Below are positions 8,252 through 17,279 of a stretch of 64,000 nt of DNA, piece after piece (positions within the stretch are counted from its first letter, which is position 1; each line of letters opens with the position of its first letter). Source of the stretch: Lewinellaceae bacterium (GTDB taxonomy: Bacteria > Bacteroidota > Bacteroidia > Chitinophagales > Saprospiraceae); contig JACJYN010000011.1 of NCBI GenBank assembly GCA_020636095.1, positions 1-64,000 of the forward strand. Reading direction: 5' to 3'. The notes beneath the pieces were generated by a model. The model saw only the letters and a list, made by a program, of their open reading frames with translations. It was not told where the DNA came from and did no database searches. A program made the position numbers and the translations under genes.

Positions 8252-9565
8252 ATGAAGCTCACCATCCTCGGCGCCGGCGAAAGCGGCATTGGTGCGGCCT
8301 TACTGGCCAAAAAACATGGGCATGATGTCTTCGTCTCCGATAGGGGGGCGATAAAAGAAACATATAAACGCGAGCTGGAAAGCAACGGCATAGCATACGA
8401 AGAACAGCAGCACAGCTGGGATCGGATTGCCGGAGCAGACGAGGTGGTGAAGAGCCCCGGCATACCGGATCGCGTGCCGATCATAAAAGAGCTGGTAAGC
8501 AAAGGCATACCGGTGATTTCGGAAATTGAATTTGCGGGCCGTTATACCACGGCAAAGCTGATCGGGATAACCGGCAGCAATGGCAAAACGACCACCACCC
8601 GCCTGGCCCACCACCTGCTGACAACAGCGGGATTTGAGGTAGGCATGGCCGGAAATGTGGGCAAAAGTTTCGCCCGGAGTTTGAGTGAAGAGCAACATTA
8701 CAACTATTATGTGCTCGAACTCAGCAGCTTTCAGCTGGACGGCATCCGGGCGTTCCGCCCCGATATTGCCATGTTGCTGAACATTACCCCCGACCATCTC
8801 GACCGCTATGAGTATCAGATGCAAAATTACATCGCCTCAAAGTTCAGGATCGCGATGAATCAGCAGCCGGATGACGTATTCCTCTATAATGCAGAGGATG
8901 AAAATATCGGAGCGTATATGCAGTCGCACCGGCTGAAGCCGCGTTTGCACCCCATCACCAGCCGGATGATCGAAGGGGATAGCTTGCAGGCCGGCGGCAG
9001 TACTTTCGATATGCGGGAAAGCAGCCTCCGGGGGCGCCATAATTTCATGAATGCGTTATTCGCCATCGGGGCGGCCAAGCTGTTGGGTGCAGAGGACGAA
9101 GCCCTTCAACGGGGCCTTAACTCCTTTGTCAGTGTAGAACACCGCATGGAGCGCGTGGCGGTTATCGATGAGGTGGAATACGTCAATGACAGCAAAGCCA
9201 CAAATGTAGACGCCGTCTACTTCGCACTCGAAGCCATGGACAAACCGGTGATTTGGATCGCCGGCGGCCAGGACAAGGGGAACGATTACGGGCCGCTATT
9301 GGAATTGGTGAAAAATAAAGTCCGGGCGCTAATTTGCCTGGGTGTTGACAACCAGAAGTTACTGGATACTTTTGCCGGTATTGCCGGCATCGTCTACGAG
9401 GCGCGCAGCGCCGAAGCAGCGGTTGCCCAGGCAGCCGGGCTGGCCCGGCCGGGAGAGGTCGTTTTGTTATCGCCGGCCTGCGCCAGTTTCGACCTTTTTA
9501 AGAACTATGAGGACCGCGGAGAACAGTTTAAGGAGGCAGTACGGCATAGGATGAAAACGAATTGA
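8252..9565 (+). CDS. murD: UDP-MurNAc-L-alanine:D-glutamate ligase
   Basis: This 437-residue Mur ligase adds D-Glu to UDP-MurNAc-L-Ala. The N-terminal Rossmann part starts LTILGAGESGIG. The ATP loop GSNGKTTTT is near residue 108, and HRMERVAVIDEVEYVNDSKATN is the conserved His/Asn region of the central domain. The C-terminal ligase domain (WIAGGQDKGNDY to LLSPACASFD) is complete. It follows mraY after a 51-bp gap occupied by a hairpin. Confidence 0.95.
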   Translation: MKLTILGAGESGIGAALLAKKHGHDVFVSDRGAIKETYKRELESNGIAYEEQQHSWDRIAGADEVVKSPGIPDRVPIIKELVSKGIPVISEIEFAGRYTTAKLIGITGSNGKTTTTRLAHHLLTTAGFEVGMAGNVGKSFARSLSEEQHYNYYVLELSSFQLDGIRAFRPDIAMLLNITPDHLDRYEYQMQNYIASKFRIAMNQQPDDVFLYNAEDENIGAYMQSHRLKPRLHPITSRMIEGDSLQAGGSTFDMRESSLRGRHNFMNALFAIGAAKLLGAEDEALQRGLNSFVSVEHRMERVAVIDEVEYVNDSKATNVDAVYFALEAMDKPVIWIAGGQDKGNDYGPLLELVKNKVRALICLGVDNQKLLDTFAGIAGIVYEARSAEAAVAQAAGLARPGEVVLLSPACASFDLFKNYEDRGEQFKEAVRHRMKTN

Positions 9566-9592
9566 TTCAGGATTAACGAGAAAACTTATTAT

Positions 9593-10726
9593 ATGTCGCT
9601 AGGAACGAGAATATATGCAGAGTTGAGAGGTGACCGTACTATATGGGCCATCATAGCCGTGCTGTCTATTTTCTCAATCCTGATCGTGTACAGCTCTACA
9701 GGAACCCTGGCCTACCGGGAAATGAGCGGCAACACGGAAGCGCTTCTGGTGAAGCACTTTATGATCGTGGCCGGTGGTTTATTCCTGACTTATGTAGCCC
9801 ATTTGATGCATTATATGCGGTATTCGAAAATCGCGCCGTATTTACTGATGCTGTCTGTTCCGCTATTGCTGTACACAATTGCTTTTGGAGCCGATATTAA
9901 CGATGCCCGCCGCTGGATCACGGTGCCTTTTGTAAGCATCACCTTCCAGACGTCGGACTTTGCGAAGCTGGCGCTCATCCTGTTTGTGGCCCGGGCTATT
10001 TCATCCAAGCAGGATTACATCAAAGACTTTAACAGCGCCTTCCTGCCGATCATTGTGCCCGTACTGGGCATTTGTGGGTTGATCGCTCCGGCGGATCTTT
10101 CATCGGCCATCCTGCTGTTTTTCACCTGCGTGTCTATGATGTTCGTAGGGCGGGTGGCGTTGCAGTACATTGGTTTGCTGCTCTTGCTGGGCATTGTCGT
10201 TTTTGCGATGCTGGTGCTGTTGGGAGAGTTCTTTCCCGAAGTGGTCCGCTCTGAAACCTGGGTCAGCCGGGTTCGGGATTTTGTGGATCAGCCGGACGGC
10301 GGCTACCAGGTGCAACAGGCCAAGATCGCGATGGCCAATGGAGAATGGCTGGGCCTGGGCCCGGGTAATAGCATTCAGCGCAACTACCTGCCCTCACCCT
10401 ACTCGGATTTCATCTACGCCATTCTCGTTGAAGAATATGGCATATTCACAGGCATGCTGCTTATTTTGTTGTACGTGCTGCTGTTTTTCCGCGCTACGCG
10501 CCTGGTGACGAAGAGCCCCAAAGCCTTTGGCGCCATGCTCGCCATAGGGCTGAGCATCAGCCTGGTTCTGCAGGCCTTCGTCAATATAGCCGTATCTGTA
10601 CACCTGGTGCCGGTGACGGGCGTTACCCTGCCCATGATCAGCATGGGAGGAACCTCCATCCTGTTCACCTGCATCTCGTTCGGAATGATATTGAGTGTAA
10701 GTAAGTATATTGAGTCGGTGAGTTAA
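9593..10726 (+). CDS. ftsW: FtsW, septal lipid II polymerase (SEDS family)
   Basis: The 377-residue protein has about ten membrane helices and SEDS-family motifs. These include GADINDARRWI in the first half, GPGNSIQRNYLP in the large extracellular loop, and a C-terminal PMISMGGTS segment. It polymerises glycan strands at the septum with the FtsI-type PBP encoded four genes upstream. The order murD-ftsW-murG is canonical. The ATG at 9593 follows a 27-bp spacer without a clear Shine-Dalgarno, common in Bacteroidota. Confidence 0.94.
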   Translation: MSLGTRIYAELRGDRTIWAIIAVLSIFSILIVYSSTGTLAYREMSGNTEALLVKHFMIVAGGLFLTYVAHLMHYMRYSKIAPYLLMLSVPLLLYTIAFGADINDARRWITVPFVSITFQTSDFAKLALILFVARAISSKQDYIKDFNSAFLPIIVPVLGICGLIAPADLSSAILLFFTCVSMMFVGRVALQYIGLLLLLGIVVFAMLVLLGEFFPEVVRSETWVSRVRDFVDQPDGGYQVQQAKIAMANGEWLGLGPGNSIQRNYLPSPYSDFIYAILVEEYGIFTGMLLILLYVLLFFRATRLVTKSPKAFGAMLAIGLSISLVLQAFVNIAVSVHLVPVTGVTLPMISMGGTSILFTCISFGMILSVSKYIESVS

Positions 10727-10730
10727 AATT

Positions 10731-11855
10731 TTGAATTTGAACCTTAAACCGAAAATAATTATTTCCGGCGGCGGCACTGGGGGCCATATTTTCCCCGCTA
10801 TTGCCATTGCCGATGCGATAAAAGAAAAGCAGCCCGATGCCGATATCCTCTTTGTAGGCGCTAAAGGCAAGATGGAGATGGAAAAGGTCCCGAAAGCGGG
10901 ATACCCCATCCGGGGGTTGTGGATCAGCGGTTTTCACCGCCAGTTGACATTGCGGAATTTGTTGTTTCCCCTCAAGCTGCTCAGCAGCCTGGTGAGCGCC
11001 TGGCGCATCATCAGCCGGTTTAAGCCGGATGTGGTGGTCGGTGTCGGTGGTTTTGCCAGCGGCCCGTTGCTGGAGGTGGCCTCCCGGCGCGGTTTTCCCA
11101 CGCTCATTCAGGAGCAGAACTCTTATGCAGGGGTGACCAACCGGCTGCTGGCTAAAAAGGTGGACAAAGCCTGCGTGGCGTATGAGGGGATGGAGCGTTT
11201 TTTCCCGGCGGGTAAGTTAGTGCTTACTGGAAATCCGGTGCGAAAAGCACTGCAGGAGAGCCAGGCCAGCCGCGAACAAGGCGCCAGCCATTTTGGATTG
11301 GACCCGAAGCGGCCTATCCTCTTCGTATTTGGAGGAAGCCTGGGCGCCCGGTCTCTCAATCAGGCCATGGCCGCCAATGCGGGCCTGCTGAAAGAACGGC
11401 AGGAAGTGCAAATGCTCTGGCAGTACGGGCAGCTTTACGAGGAGCAGTACGGACAATGCGATACCGCCCGCTTGCCTAATGTAAAGGCACAGGCCTTTAT
11501 TGACCGGATGGACCTCGCCTACGCTATGGCCGATGTGATCATCTGCCGCTCGGGGGCCCTAACGATCTCAGAGCTGTGTTTTGCAGGCAAACCGGCCATC
11601 TTTATCCCTTCGCCCAATGTGGCGGAGGACCACCAGTCCATGAACGCGCTGGCCCTGGTTAATGCCGGCGCTGCGTGGATCGTCCGGGATGAAGAGGCTA
11701 CAGCCCTGGCGGTTGTCAAAGCGCTGGAGTTGCTCCAGGATGAGCCGTCCAGAAAACAACTGGGGGAAAACATCCGGAAACGGGCTATGCCCAATGCCGC
11801 CGCCCGCATTGCGGAGGAAGTGCTGAAGCTGGCGGATCAAAATTCAGAGAAGTGA
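10731..11855 (+). CDS. murG: UDP-GlcNAc:lipid I N-acetylglucosaminyltransferase
   Basis: The product of 374 residues is a GT-B fold glycosyltransferase that converts lipid I to lipid II at the inner face of the membrane. The N-terminal SGGGTGGHIFPA loop and the C-terminal ICRSGALTISEL and PSPNVAEDHQ motifs that contact the UDP-sugar are present. The start is a TTG (10731); another TTG lies two codons downstream. It begins 4 nt after the ftsW stop and its stop overlaps the murC start, so translation is probably coupled. Confidence 0.94.
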   Translation: MNLNLKPKIIISGGGTGGHIFPAIAIADAIKEKQPDADILFVGAKGKMEMEKVPKAGYPIRGLWISGFHRQLTLRNLLFPLKLLSSLVSAWRIISRFKPDVVVGVGGFASGPLLEVASRRGFPTLIQEQNSYAGVTNRLLAKKVDKACVAYEGMERFFPAGKLVLTGNPVRKALQESQASREQGASHFGLDPKRPILFVFGGSLGARSLNQAMAANAGLLKERQEVQMLWQYGQLYEEQYGQCDTARLPNVKAQAFIDRMDLAYAMADVIICRSGALTISELCFAGKPAIFIPSPNVAEDHQSMNALALVNAGAAWIVRDEEATALAVVKALELLQDEPSRKQLGENIRKRAMPNAAARIAEEVLKLADQNSEK

Positions 11856-13219
11856 TGAACCTGAAGGATATAAAGAAGATATACTTCATCGGGATCGGAG
11901 GAATCGGAATGAGCGCGCTGGCGCGCTACTTCCACGGAAGAGGCGCCGAAGTACACGGTTACGACAAAACGGAAACCCTGCTCACCAAAAAGTTGGTGGA
12001 AGAGGGTATGAACATACACTATACAGAGGATGTAAACCAGGCGCCTAAAGGGGTGGACCTGGTGGTCTATACGCCCGCTGTGCCCGCTACCCATAAGGAA
12101 CTTGTTTTTTTGCAGGAACAAGGCGTACCTGTGAAAAAGCGGGCCGAGGTGCTGGGCATTATCAGCCGCGGTATGAAAACCGTTGCCGTGGCGGGCACCC
12201 ACGGGAAAACGACCACCTCCTCGATCTTGACATATTTGCTGCGCTGCGGAGGTATCGATTGCACCGCTTTCCTGGGGGGTATCGCTACGAACTTCGGCTC
12301 CAATTTTGTCGAAGGACAATCGGACTGGGTAGTGGTGGAAGCGGACGAGTTCGACCGCTCCTTTCTGCACCTTAGCCCGAATATCGCGATCATCCTATCG
12401 ATGGATGCCGACCACCTGGACATTTACGGGGACCGGGAATCACTCCTGGAAACGGGCTTCAGGGCTTTTGCCGCTAAGGTGGAAAAAGGAGGGCGGTTGT
12501 ACATTCAGCACCAATGGCGGGAACAGCTTGGCGATTGGCCCTGGGTGGAAAGCTTTGGCATTGGAGGGGGAACCTACCGTTCCGATAATGTGCGGGTGGA
12601 AGAGGGCTATTTTACTTTTGACTACCGCAGCCCTTCGCACCATCTAACGGGGCTACAACTGGCGCTGCCAGGCCGCCACAACGTAGAGAATGCAACCGCC
12701 GCCCTGTCAGTGGCGCTGCAACTTGGCGTAGAGGAGGAGGCTATCCGCAGAGGCCTGCGCAGCTTCCGCGGCATCCGCCGCCGTTTTGAAATGCTGTACC
12801 GGTCGGAAGAAAGGGCTTATGTCGACGACTACGCCCACCACCCGTCGGAACTGAAGGCAGCCATTGGCGCGGCGCGGGAGCTGTTCCCGGGAAAAAGGAT
12901 AACCGGTATTTTTCAGCCGCACCTCTTCTCCCGCACCCGCGATTTTGCCGATGGCTTTGCGGAGGCGCTGGACGAGCTCGATGAGGTATTGCTGATGGAT
13001 ATTTACCCGGCGCGCGAACTGCCGATCGAAGGCGTAGATGCTCAGCTGTTGCTGGGCAAAATGAAAAATCAGGACAAGCGCCTGGTTAGTAAAGAAAACC
13101 TGCTGGAAGAAGTGAAACGATCTCAGCCGCAAGTGCTGCTGACCCTGGGCGCCGGAGATATTGACACTTTCAGAGAAGCTATAAAAGAATATTTCGAAAA
13201 AACAGGCACGCATGATTAG
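11855..13219 (+). CDS. murC: UDP-MurNAc:L-alanine ligase
   Basis: MurC adds L-Ala to UDP-MurNAc. The N-terminus has the glycine-rich FIGIGGIGMSALA dinucleotide-like fold, the ATP loop AGTHGKTTTS lies near residue 113, and DDYAHHPSE is the C-terminal-domain motif. I place the start at the ATG at 11855, which overlaps the murG stop; a GTG three bases upstream would add one residue. It overlaps ftsQ by 8 nt. Length 455 is typical. Confidence 0.95.
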   Translation: MNLKDIKKIYFIGIGGIGMSALARYFHGRGAEVHGYDKTETLLTKKLVEEGMNIHYTEDVNQAPKGVDLVVYTPAVPATHKELVFLQEQGVPVKKRAEVLGIISRGMKTVAVAGTHGKTTTSSILTYLLRCGGIDCTAFLGGIATNFGSNFVEGQSDWVVVEADEFDRSFLHLSPNIAIILSMDADHLDIYGDRESLLETGFRAFAAKVEKGGRLYIQHQWREQLGDWPWVESFGIGGGTYRSDNVRVEEGYFTFDYRSPSHHLTGLQLALPGRHNVENATAALSVALQLGVEEEAIRRGLRSFRGIRRRFEMLYRSEERAYVDDYAHHPSELKAAIGAARELFPGKRITGIFQPHLFSRTRDFADGFAEALDELDEVLLMDIYPARELPIEGVDAQLLLGKMKNQDKRLVSKENLLEEVKRSQPQVLLTLGAGDIDTFREAIKEYFEKTGTHD

Positions 13220-14006
13220 GAGCCTACATATCAGTACGGAAACATTGCAAACCCTGAAGCGGATCGGCTGGGTGGCGCTGCTGTTTGTGGCGGCCATCGT
13301 GGTGATTTCAGCGGTAGAGCGCAAGGAAGCCAGCCTTGTTTCCGAGCTGGCTGTCGAGATAGAACCCCTGTCCGATGGCGAGTTTCTGATCAACGGCCAG
13401 GATGTACGCCTGGCCATAGAACGCAGTTTTGGTTATCGCCTCGAAGGGATGCCCATTGGCTCGATAGATATTCTAAGGCTGGAGCAGGCCCTGGAAGCAG
13501 AACCTTTCATCCTCGACGCGGATGTGTACATCGGCGCCAATAACCGCCTGAAGGTGGGTATTGTGCAACGTCAGCCGATACTGCGGGTCATGGATAACAA
13601 CGGGCTGAACTACTACCTGGACGCCAATGGCATAAAGATGCCGTTGTCAAAACACTTTACGGCTAAGGTGATCGTGGCCACCGGCAACCTGCCGCCCCAC
13701 GAACCGGAATTCCTGAACCGTAAGCGCAATACCCTGAAGGACGCCTTCCTGCTGACAAAAATGATCCTGGAGGATGAATTCCTCAACGCACTGGTAGAAC
13801 AGATTCACCTGAGCAACCGGGGGGAGATTACCCTGGTTCCTAATGTCGGCAACCACAAGATCATTTTCGGGCCCTTCAGGCCGGCGGCCAAAAAACTGAA
13901 GCGGTTGAAAACCTTTTACAAGGAAGCCCTGCCCTATGAAGGCTGGAATAAGTATTCGGAGATCAGCCTCCAATTTGACGGGCAGGTAGTCTGTAAAAAA
14001 CGTTAA
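13212..14006 (+). CDS. ftsQ: FtsQ/DivIB-like division protein
   Basis: The 264-residue bitopic protein has a cytoplasmic N-terminus, one membrane helix (about residues 19-38) and a periplasmic part with a POTRA-like beginning (IEPLSDGEFLINGQDV) and the FtsQ-type core. Its ATG lies within the end of murC. The family recruits FtsL/FtsB and FtsW-FtsI to the septum. Sequence identity among FtsQ proteins is low, so position and topology carry much of the weight. Confidence 0.88.
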   Translation: MIRSLHISTETLQTLKRIGWVALLFVAAIVVISAVERKEASLVSELAVEIEPLSDGEFLINGQDVRLAIERSFGYRLEGMPIGSIDILRLEQALEAEPFILDADVYIGANNRLKVGIVQRQPILRVMDNNGLNYYLDANGIKMPLSKHFTAKVIVATGNLPPHEPEFLNRKRNTLKDAFLLTKMILEDEFLNALVEQIHLSNRGEITLVPNVGNHKIIFGPFRPAAKKLKRLKTFYKEALPYEGWNKYSEISLQFDGQVVCKKR

Positions 14007-14078
14007 CCCTGCCGGCATCCTATGGATTCGCCGGCTATCTCTATACTGTTTGCGAAAACTACAAAAAACTAAATACGC

Positions 14079-15392
14079 ATGACGGAAACTAATAACGATC
14101 AATCGGGCCTGGCCATTGCACTGGATATTGGAACGACCAAGGTTTGCGCCATTGCCGGGCGCCGCGACCGCCACGGCAAGCTTGAGGTATTGGGCTTTGG
14201 CAAGGTGAACTCCGAAGGCGTCCTCAGAGGCGTAGTTTCCAATATTGAGAAAACGGTGAAGGCCATCTCTGAAGCGGTGGCATCAGCCCAGCGCTCTGCC
14301 GGAAAAGAATTTAAAGTAGTACACGTCGGGATTGCCGGGCAGCACATCAAGAGCCTGCAGCACCGCGGTATTCTGACCCGTGACAACAACCATACGGAGA
14401 TCAGCCAACGGGATATCGACCGGCTGATCAGCGATATGTACAAGCTGGTGTTGCCCCCGGGAGACAAGATTCTTCACGTTATCCCTCAGGAATACACGGT
14501 GGATAACGAGCAGGGCATCACCGACCCGATCGGCATGTCCGGCATTCGGCTGGAAGCCAATTTCCACATTATTACCGGGCAGATATCCGCTTCCAACAAC
14601 ATCTATCGCTGTGTGGAACGCACCGGGCTCAGGGTTGCCAATATTACACTGGAGCCTATTGCCTCGGCAGCGGCCGTGTTGAGCGAGGAGGAAAAAGAAG
14701 CCGGCGTAGCCCTGGTCGATATAGGAGGCGGCACCACCGATATCACCATCTTTAAGGATGGCATCATCCGGCATACCGCGGTGATCCCCTTTGGTGGCAA
14801 CGTCATCACCAAAGACATCAAAGAAGGGTGCACCGTAATGGGGCAGCAGGCTGAAAAGCTCAAGATCAAATTCGGCTCTGCCCTTGCTGATGAGGTGTTT
14901 GACAACCGCATCATTTCCATTCCCGGCCTGCGGGGACGGGACCATAAGGAGGTTTCTGAAAAGAACCTGGCGCGCATCATTCAGGCCCGGGTAGAAGAAA
15001 TACTGGACTATGTACTCTGGGAGATTCGCCGCTCCGGGTTCGACCGCAAGTTGATCGCCGGTATCGTATTGACCGGCGGCGGCGCCTTGCTCAACCACAT
15101 TGACAAGCTGGCGGAGTACCACACCGGGATGAGCACGCGCATCGGCGTGCCGGTGGAACACCTGTCGCATGGCTACCACGAACAACTGGGCAGCCCCATC
15201 TACGCCACCGGCGTAGGCCTGCTCATGAAGGGGCTCGACGACCTGGAAGCAGGCCTGATTTCAATGCCGGAACCGGCGCGGGAAGCAGAGGAAGAAGATG
15301 CCTTTGACGACGACCCCTCCGGTAAGTGGTATGAACAATTATTCCGCAAAACCAAAGAGTGGTTCGAGGCGGAACCAGATAGTGAATTTTAA
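14079..15392 (+). CDS. ftsA: FtsA, actin-like Z-ring membrane tether
   Basis: The 437-residue actin-fold ATPase has phosphate 1 motif ALDIGTTKVCAIAG near the N-terminus, a 1C subdomain, phosphate 2 motif VALVDIGGGTTDI (about residues 210-222) and the IVLTGGGALL adenosine motif. The C-terminus ends in WYEQLFRKTKEWFEAEPDSEF, whose first part could form the amphipathic membrane-targeting helix. It anchors FtsZ filaments. It lies 90 bp upstream of ftsZ, and I see no promoter in that gap. Confidence 0.95.
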   Translation: MTETNNDQSGLAIALDIGTTKVCAIAGRRDRHGKLEVLGFGKVNSEGVLRGVVSNIEKTVKAISEAVASAQRSAGKEFKVVHVGIAGQHIKSLQHRGILTRDNNHTEISQRDIDRLISDMYKLVLPPGDKILHVIPQEYTVDNEQGITDPIGMSGIRLEANFHIITGQISASNNIYRCVERTGLRVANITLEPIASAAAVLSEEEKEAGVALVDIGGGTTDITIFKDGIIRHTAVIPFGGNVITKDIKEGCTVMGQQAEKLKIKFGSALADEVFDNRIISIPGLRGRDHKEVSEKNLARIIQARVEEILDYVLWEIRRSGFDRKLIAGIVLTGGGALLNHIDKLAEYHTGMSTRIGVPVEHLSHGYHEQLGSPIYATGVGLLMKGLDDLEAGLISMPEPAREAEEEDAFDDDPSGKWYEQLFRKTKEWFEAEPDSEF

Positions 15393-15482
15393 TAAAGCTG
15401 ATACTTACAAATTAATCCTGTTGGGCTACGCATGGATCACAATAACCTCAAAAGCCCGGCAAAACATTAAAAACTAGCAGTT

Positions 15483-16919
15483 ATGGTATTTGATTTGCCA
15501 AAGGATGAGAGCCCGATTATCAAGGTGCTGGGCGTAGGTGGCGGTGGTAGTAACGCCGTAACCCACATGTTCAAGCAGGGGATCGTAGGTGTGGATTTCG
15601 CAATATGCAACACCGACTCCCAGGCGATGGAACTTAGCAAAGTACCGACGAGGATACAGCTCGGCCCCAACCTCACCGAGGGAAGGGGCGCCGGTTCTAA
15701 GCCCAATATCGGAAAAATGGCCTGCGAAGAATCTATTGAGGACTTGCGGAGCTACCTGGAAAACAACTGCCGCATGTTGTTTATCACGGCAGGTATGGGC
15801 GGCGGCACCGGCACCGGCGCAGCGCCCATCATCGCCAAGACCGCCAAGGAAATGGACATCCTTACCGTTGGCATCGTCACGCTTCCCTTCACTTTTGAAG
15901 GGCGCCGCCGGATCACTCAGGGGGGAGAAGGCCTGGAGGAACTGAAAAACCACGTCGATACCCTCATCGTAGTCTCCAATGACAAACTGCGGCAAATTCA
16001 CGGCAACCTTTCTATCTCGGAAGCATTTGCCCACGCCGACAACATCCTGACCACGGCTGCCAGGGGAATCGCGGAGATCATCACGGTTCCAGGTTATGTG
16101 AACGTAGACTTCGAGGACGTCAATACCGTTATGAGAGACAGCGGCGTAGCCATCATGGGCACCGCTTCTGCCGGCGGCGACGACCGCGCCAAGCGCGCCG
16201 TCGATGAAGCGCTGCATTCTCCGCTGCTGGAAGACAACGACATTCAGGGAGCTCAGCATATCCTGTTGAACATCACCTCAGGAACGAAAGAAGTGACCAT
16301 GGACGAGATCTTCGAGATCACCGAATTTGTCCAGGAAGAAGCGGGCTTCGGCACCAACCTCATCTGGGGTAACTGCTATGATGAATCGTTGGGAGATAAG
16401 ATCAGCGTTACGGTCATTGCCACCGGCTTTGAGCACCGCAAGAAGGCCACCCGGGAAAAACAGCCCGAAAGTGGGCGGATCGTCGTTTCCCTGGATGATG
16501 AGCTCGCGGAGCAGAAAAAAAAAGGCCTCTCTGATATCGGATTTGAAGAGGACGAAACCCCCGCCAACACCTTCGAATTTGACGATGTCCGCGCCTCTGC
16601 CGATAAGTTCCGAAACCGCTATTCCTACGACGAACCCTATCGCAAAGATGAGGATATGGAACAGCAGGAGGAAGAACGGCGCAAACGGATGAAAGAGGAA
16701 CAAATGCGCCGCGAAAAGCTCCGTGGCAACCGCATTAAACTCAGTAACCCGAAGGCGATCATCGAGCTGGAAAGCGAGCCGGCCTACCAGCGCCGGGGGG
16801 TATCGCTGGAGGATGTGCCGGATTCCTCAGAACAGGCCCGCTCCAAGTGGACCATTTCGGACGATGAGGAGCCGGAGATCAGGGCTGGCAATTCCTTCCT
16901 CCACGATAACGTGGATTAG
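15483..16919 (+). CDS. ftsZ: FtsZ, tubulin-like division GTPase
   Basis: The 478-residue protein has the nucleotide-binding GGGGSNAV near residue 20, the tubulin signature GGGTGTGAAP (about residue 107) and the T7-loop region. After the GTPase domain there is a long charged linker (about 340-460, rich in E/R/D/K). The C-terminal peptide NSFLHDNVD is the Bacteroidota form of the tail that binds FtsA. It is the last gene of the dcw cluster and is followed by a terminator hairpin. Confidence 0.97.
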   Translation: MVFDLPKDESPIIKVLGVGGGGSNAVTHMFKQGIVGVDFAICNTDSQAMELSKVPTRIQLGPNLTEGRGAGSKPNIGKMACEESIEDLRSYLENNCRMLFITAGMGGGTGTGAAPIIAKTAKEMDILTVGIVTLPFTFEGRRRITQGGEGLEELKNHVDTLIVVSNDKLRQIHGNLSISEAFAHADNILTTAARGIAEIITVPGYVNVDFEDVNTVMRDSGVAIMGTASAGGDDRAKRAVDEALHSPLLEDNDIQGAQHILLNITSGTKEVTMDEIFEITEFVQEEAGFGTNLIWGNCYDESLGDKISVTVIATGFEHRKKATREKQPESGRIVVSLDDELAEQKKKGLSDIGFEEDETPANTFEFDDVRASADKFRNRYSYDEPYRKDEDMEQQEEERRKRMKEEQMRREKLRGNRIKLSNPKAIIELESEPAYQRRGVSLEDVPDSSEQARSKWTISDDEEPEIRAGNSFLHDNVD

Positions 16920-16963
16920 AAAAGCAAGCTTGAATCGTTAATTACTTTTCACGCTATAATTGG

Positions 16964-17010
16964 AACAGCGGCTTTCCCCGGAAGAGGAGAGCCGCTGTTA
17001 TTATATATTT
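16964..17010 (+). terminator. Terminator after ftsZ
   Basis: AACAGCGGCT (16964-16973) pairs perfectly with AGCCGCTGTT (16990-16999) and is followed by an AT-rich ATTATATATTTT stretch. It lies 45 bp past the ftsZ stop and probably ends the dcw transcript. Confidence 0.8.
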
Positions 17011-17057
17011 TACAATTAAAATTTTACCCTGATCCACTTTCCCATCCAAATTTCCCC

Positions 17058-17279
17058 TACCTTTGCGCGCTGTTTTGAAACTATACGAAAAAAGAAGTGT
17101 TAGCAAGGCATGAATAGATAGATGTAGCTGGAGCCGAACCGCAAGTGTTACTTAGCTACCAAGGCGCGTCTAAACAAACCTCGTGATCAAAACGAAGCAC
17201 AAAACGGCCTTTAGAGTTCCCGTCCCAACGTTCACTCAAAACCAGGCGGGAAGTTAAAAAGCCAAAAAAAAAGATATTT
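17058..17279 (+). promoter_or_regulatory. typA promoter and about 210-nt leader
   Basis: TACCTTTG at 17058-17065 is a perfect Bacteroidota -7 box (TAnnTTTG); a -33 TTG is not evident. Transcription from it would give a leader of about 205-210 nt before the typA ATG. In the leader I see only a weak pairing of TTCCCG and CGGGAA near its 3' end. I recognise no known riboswitch. Confidence 0.5.

Noticed and set aside
17066..17279. Riboswitch in the typA leader
   Set aside because: The leader is long, but I recognise no known aptamer and only a weak stem.
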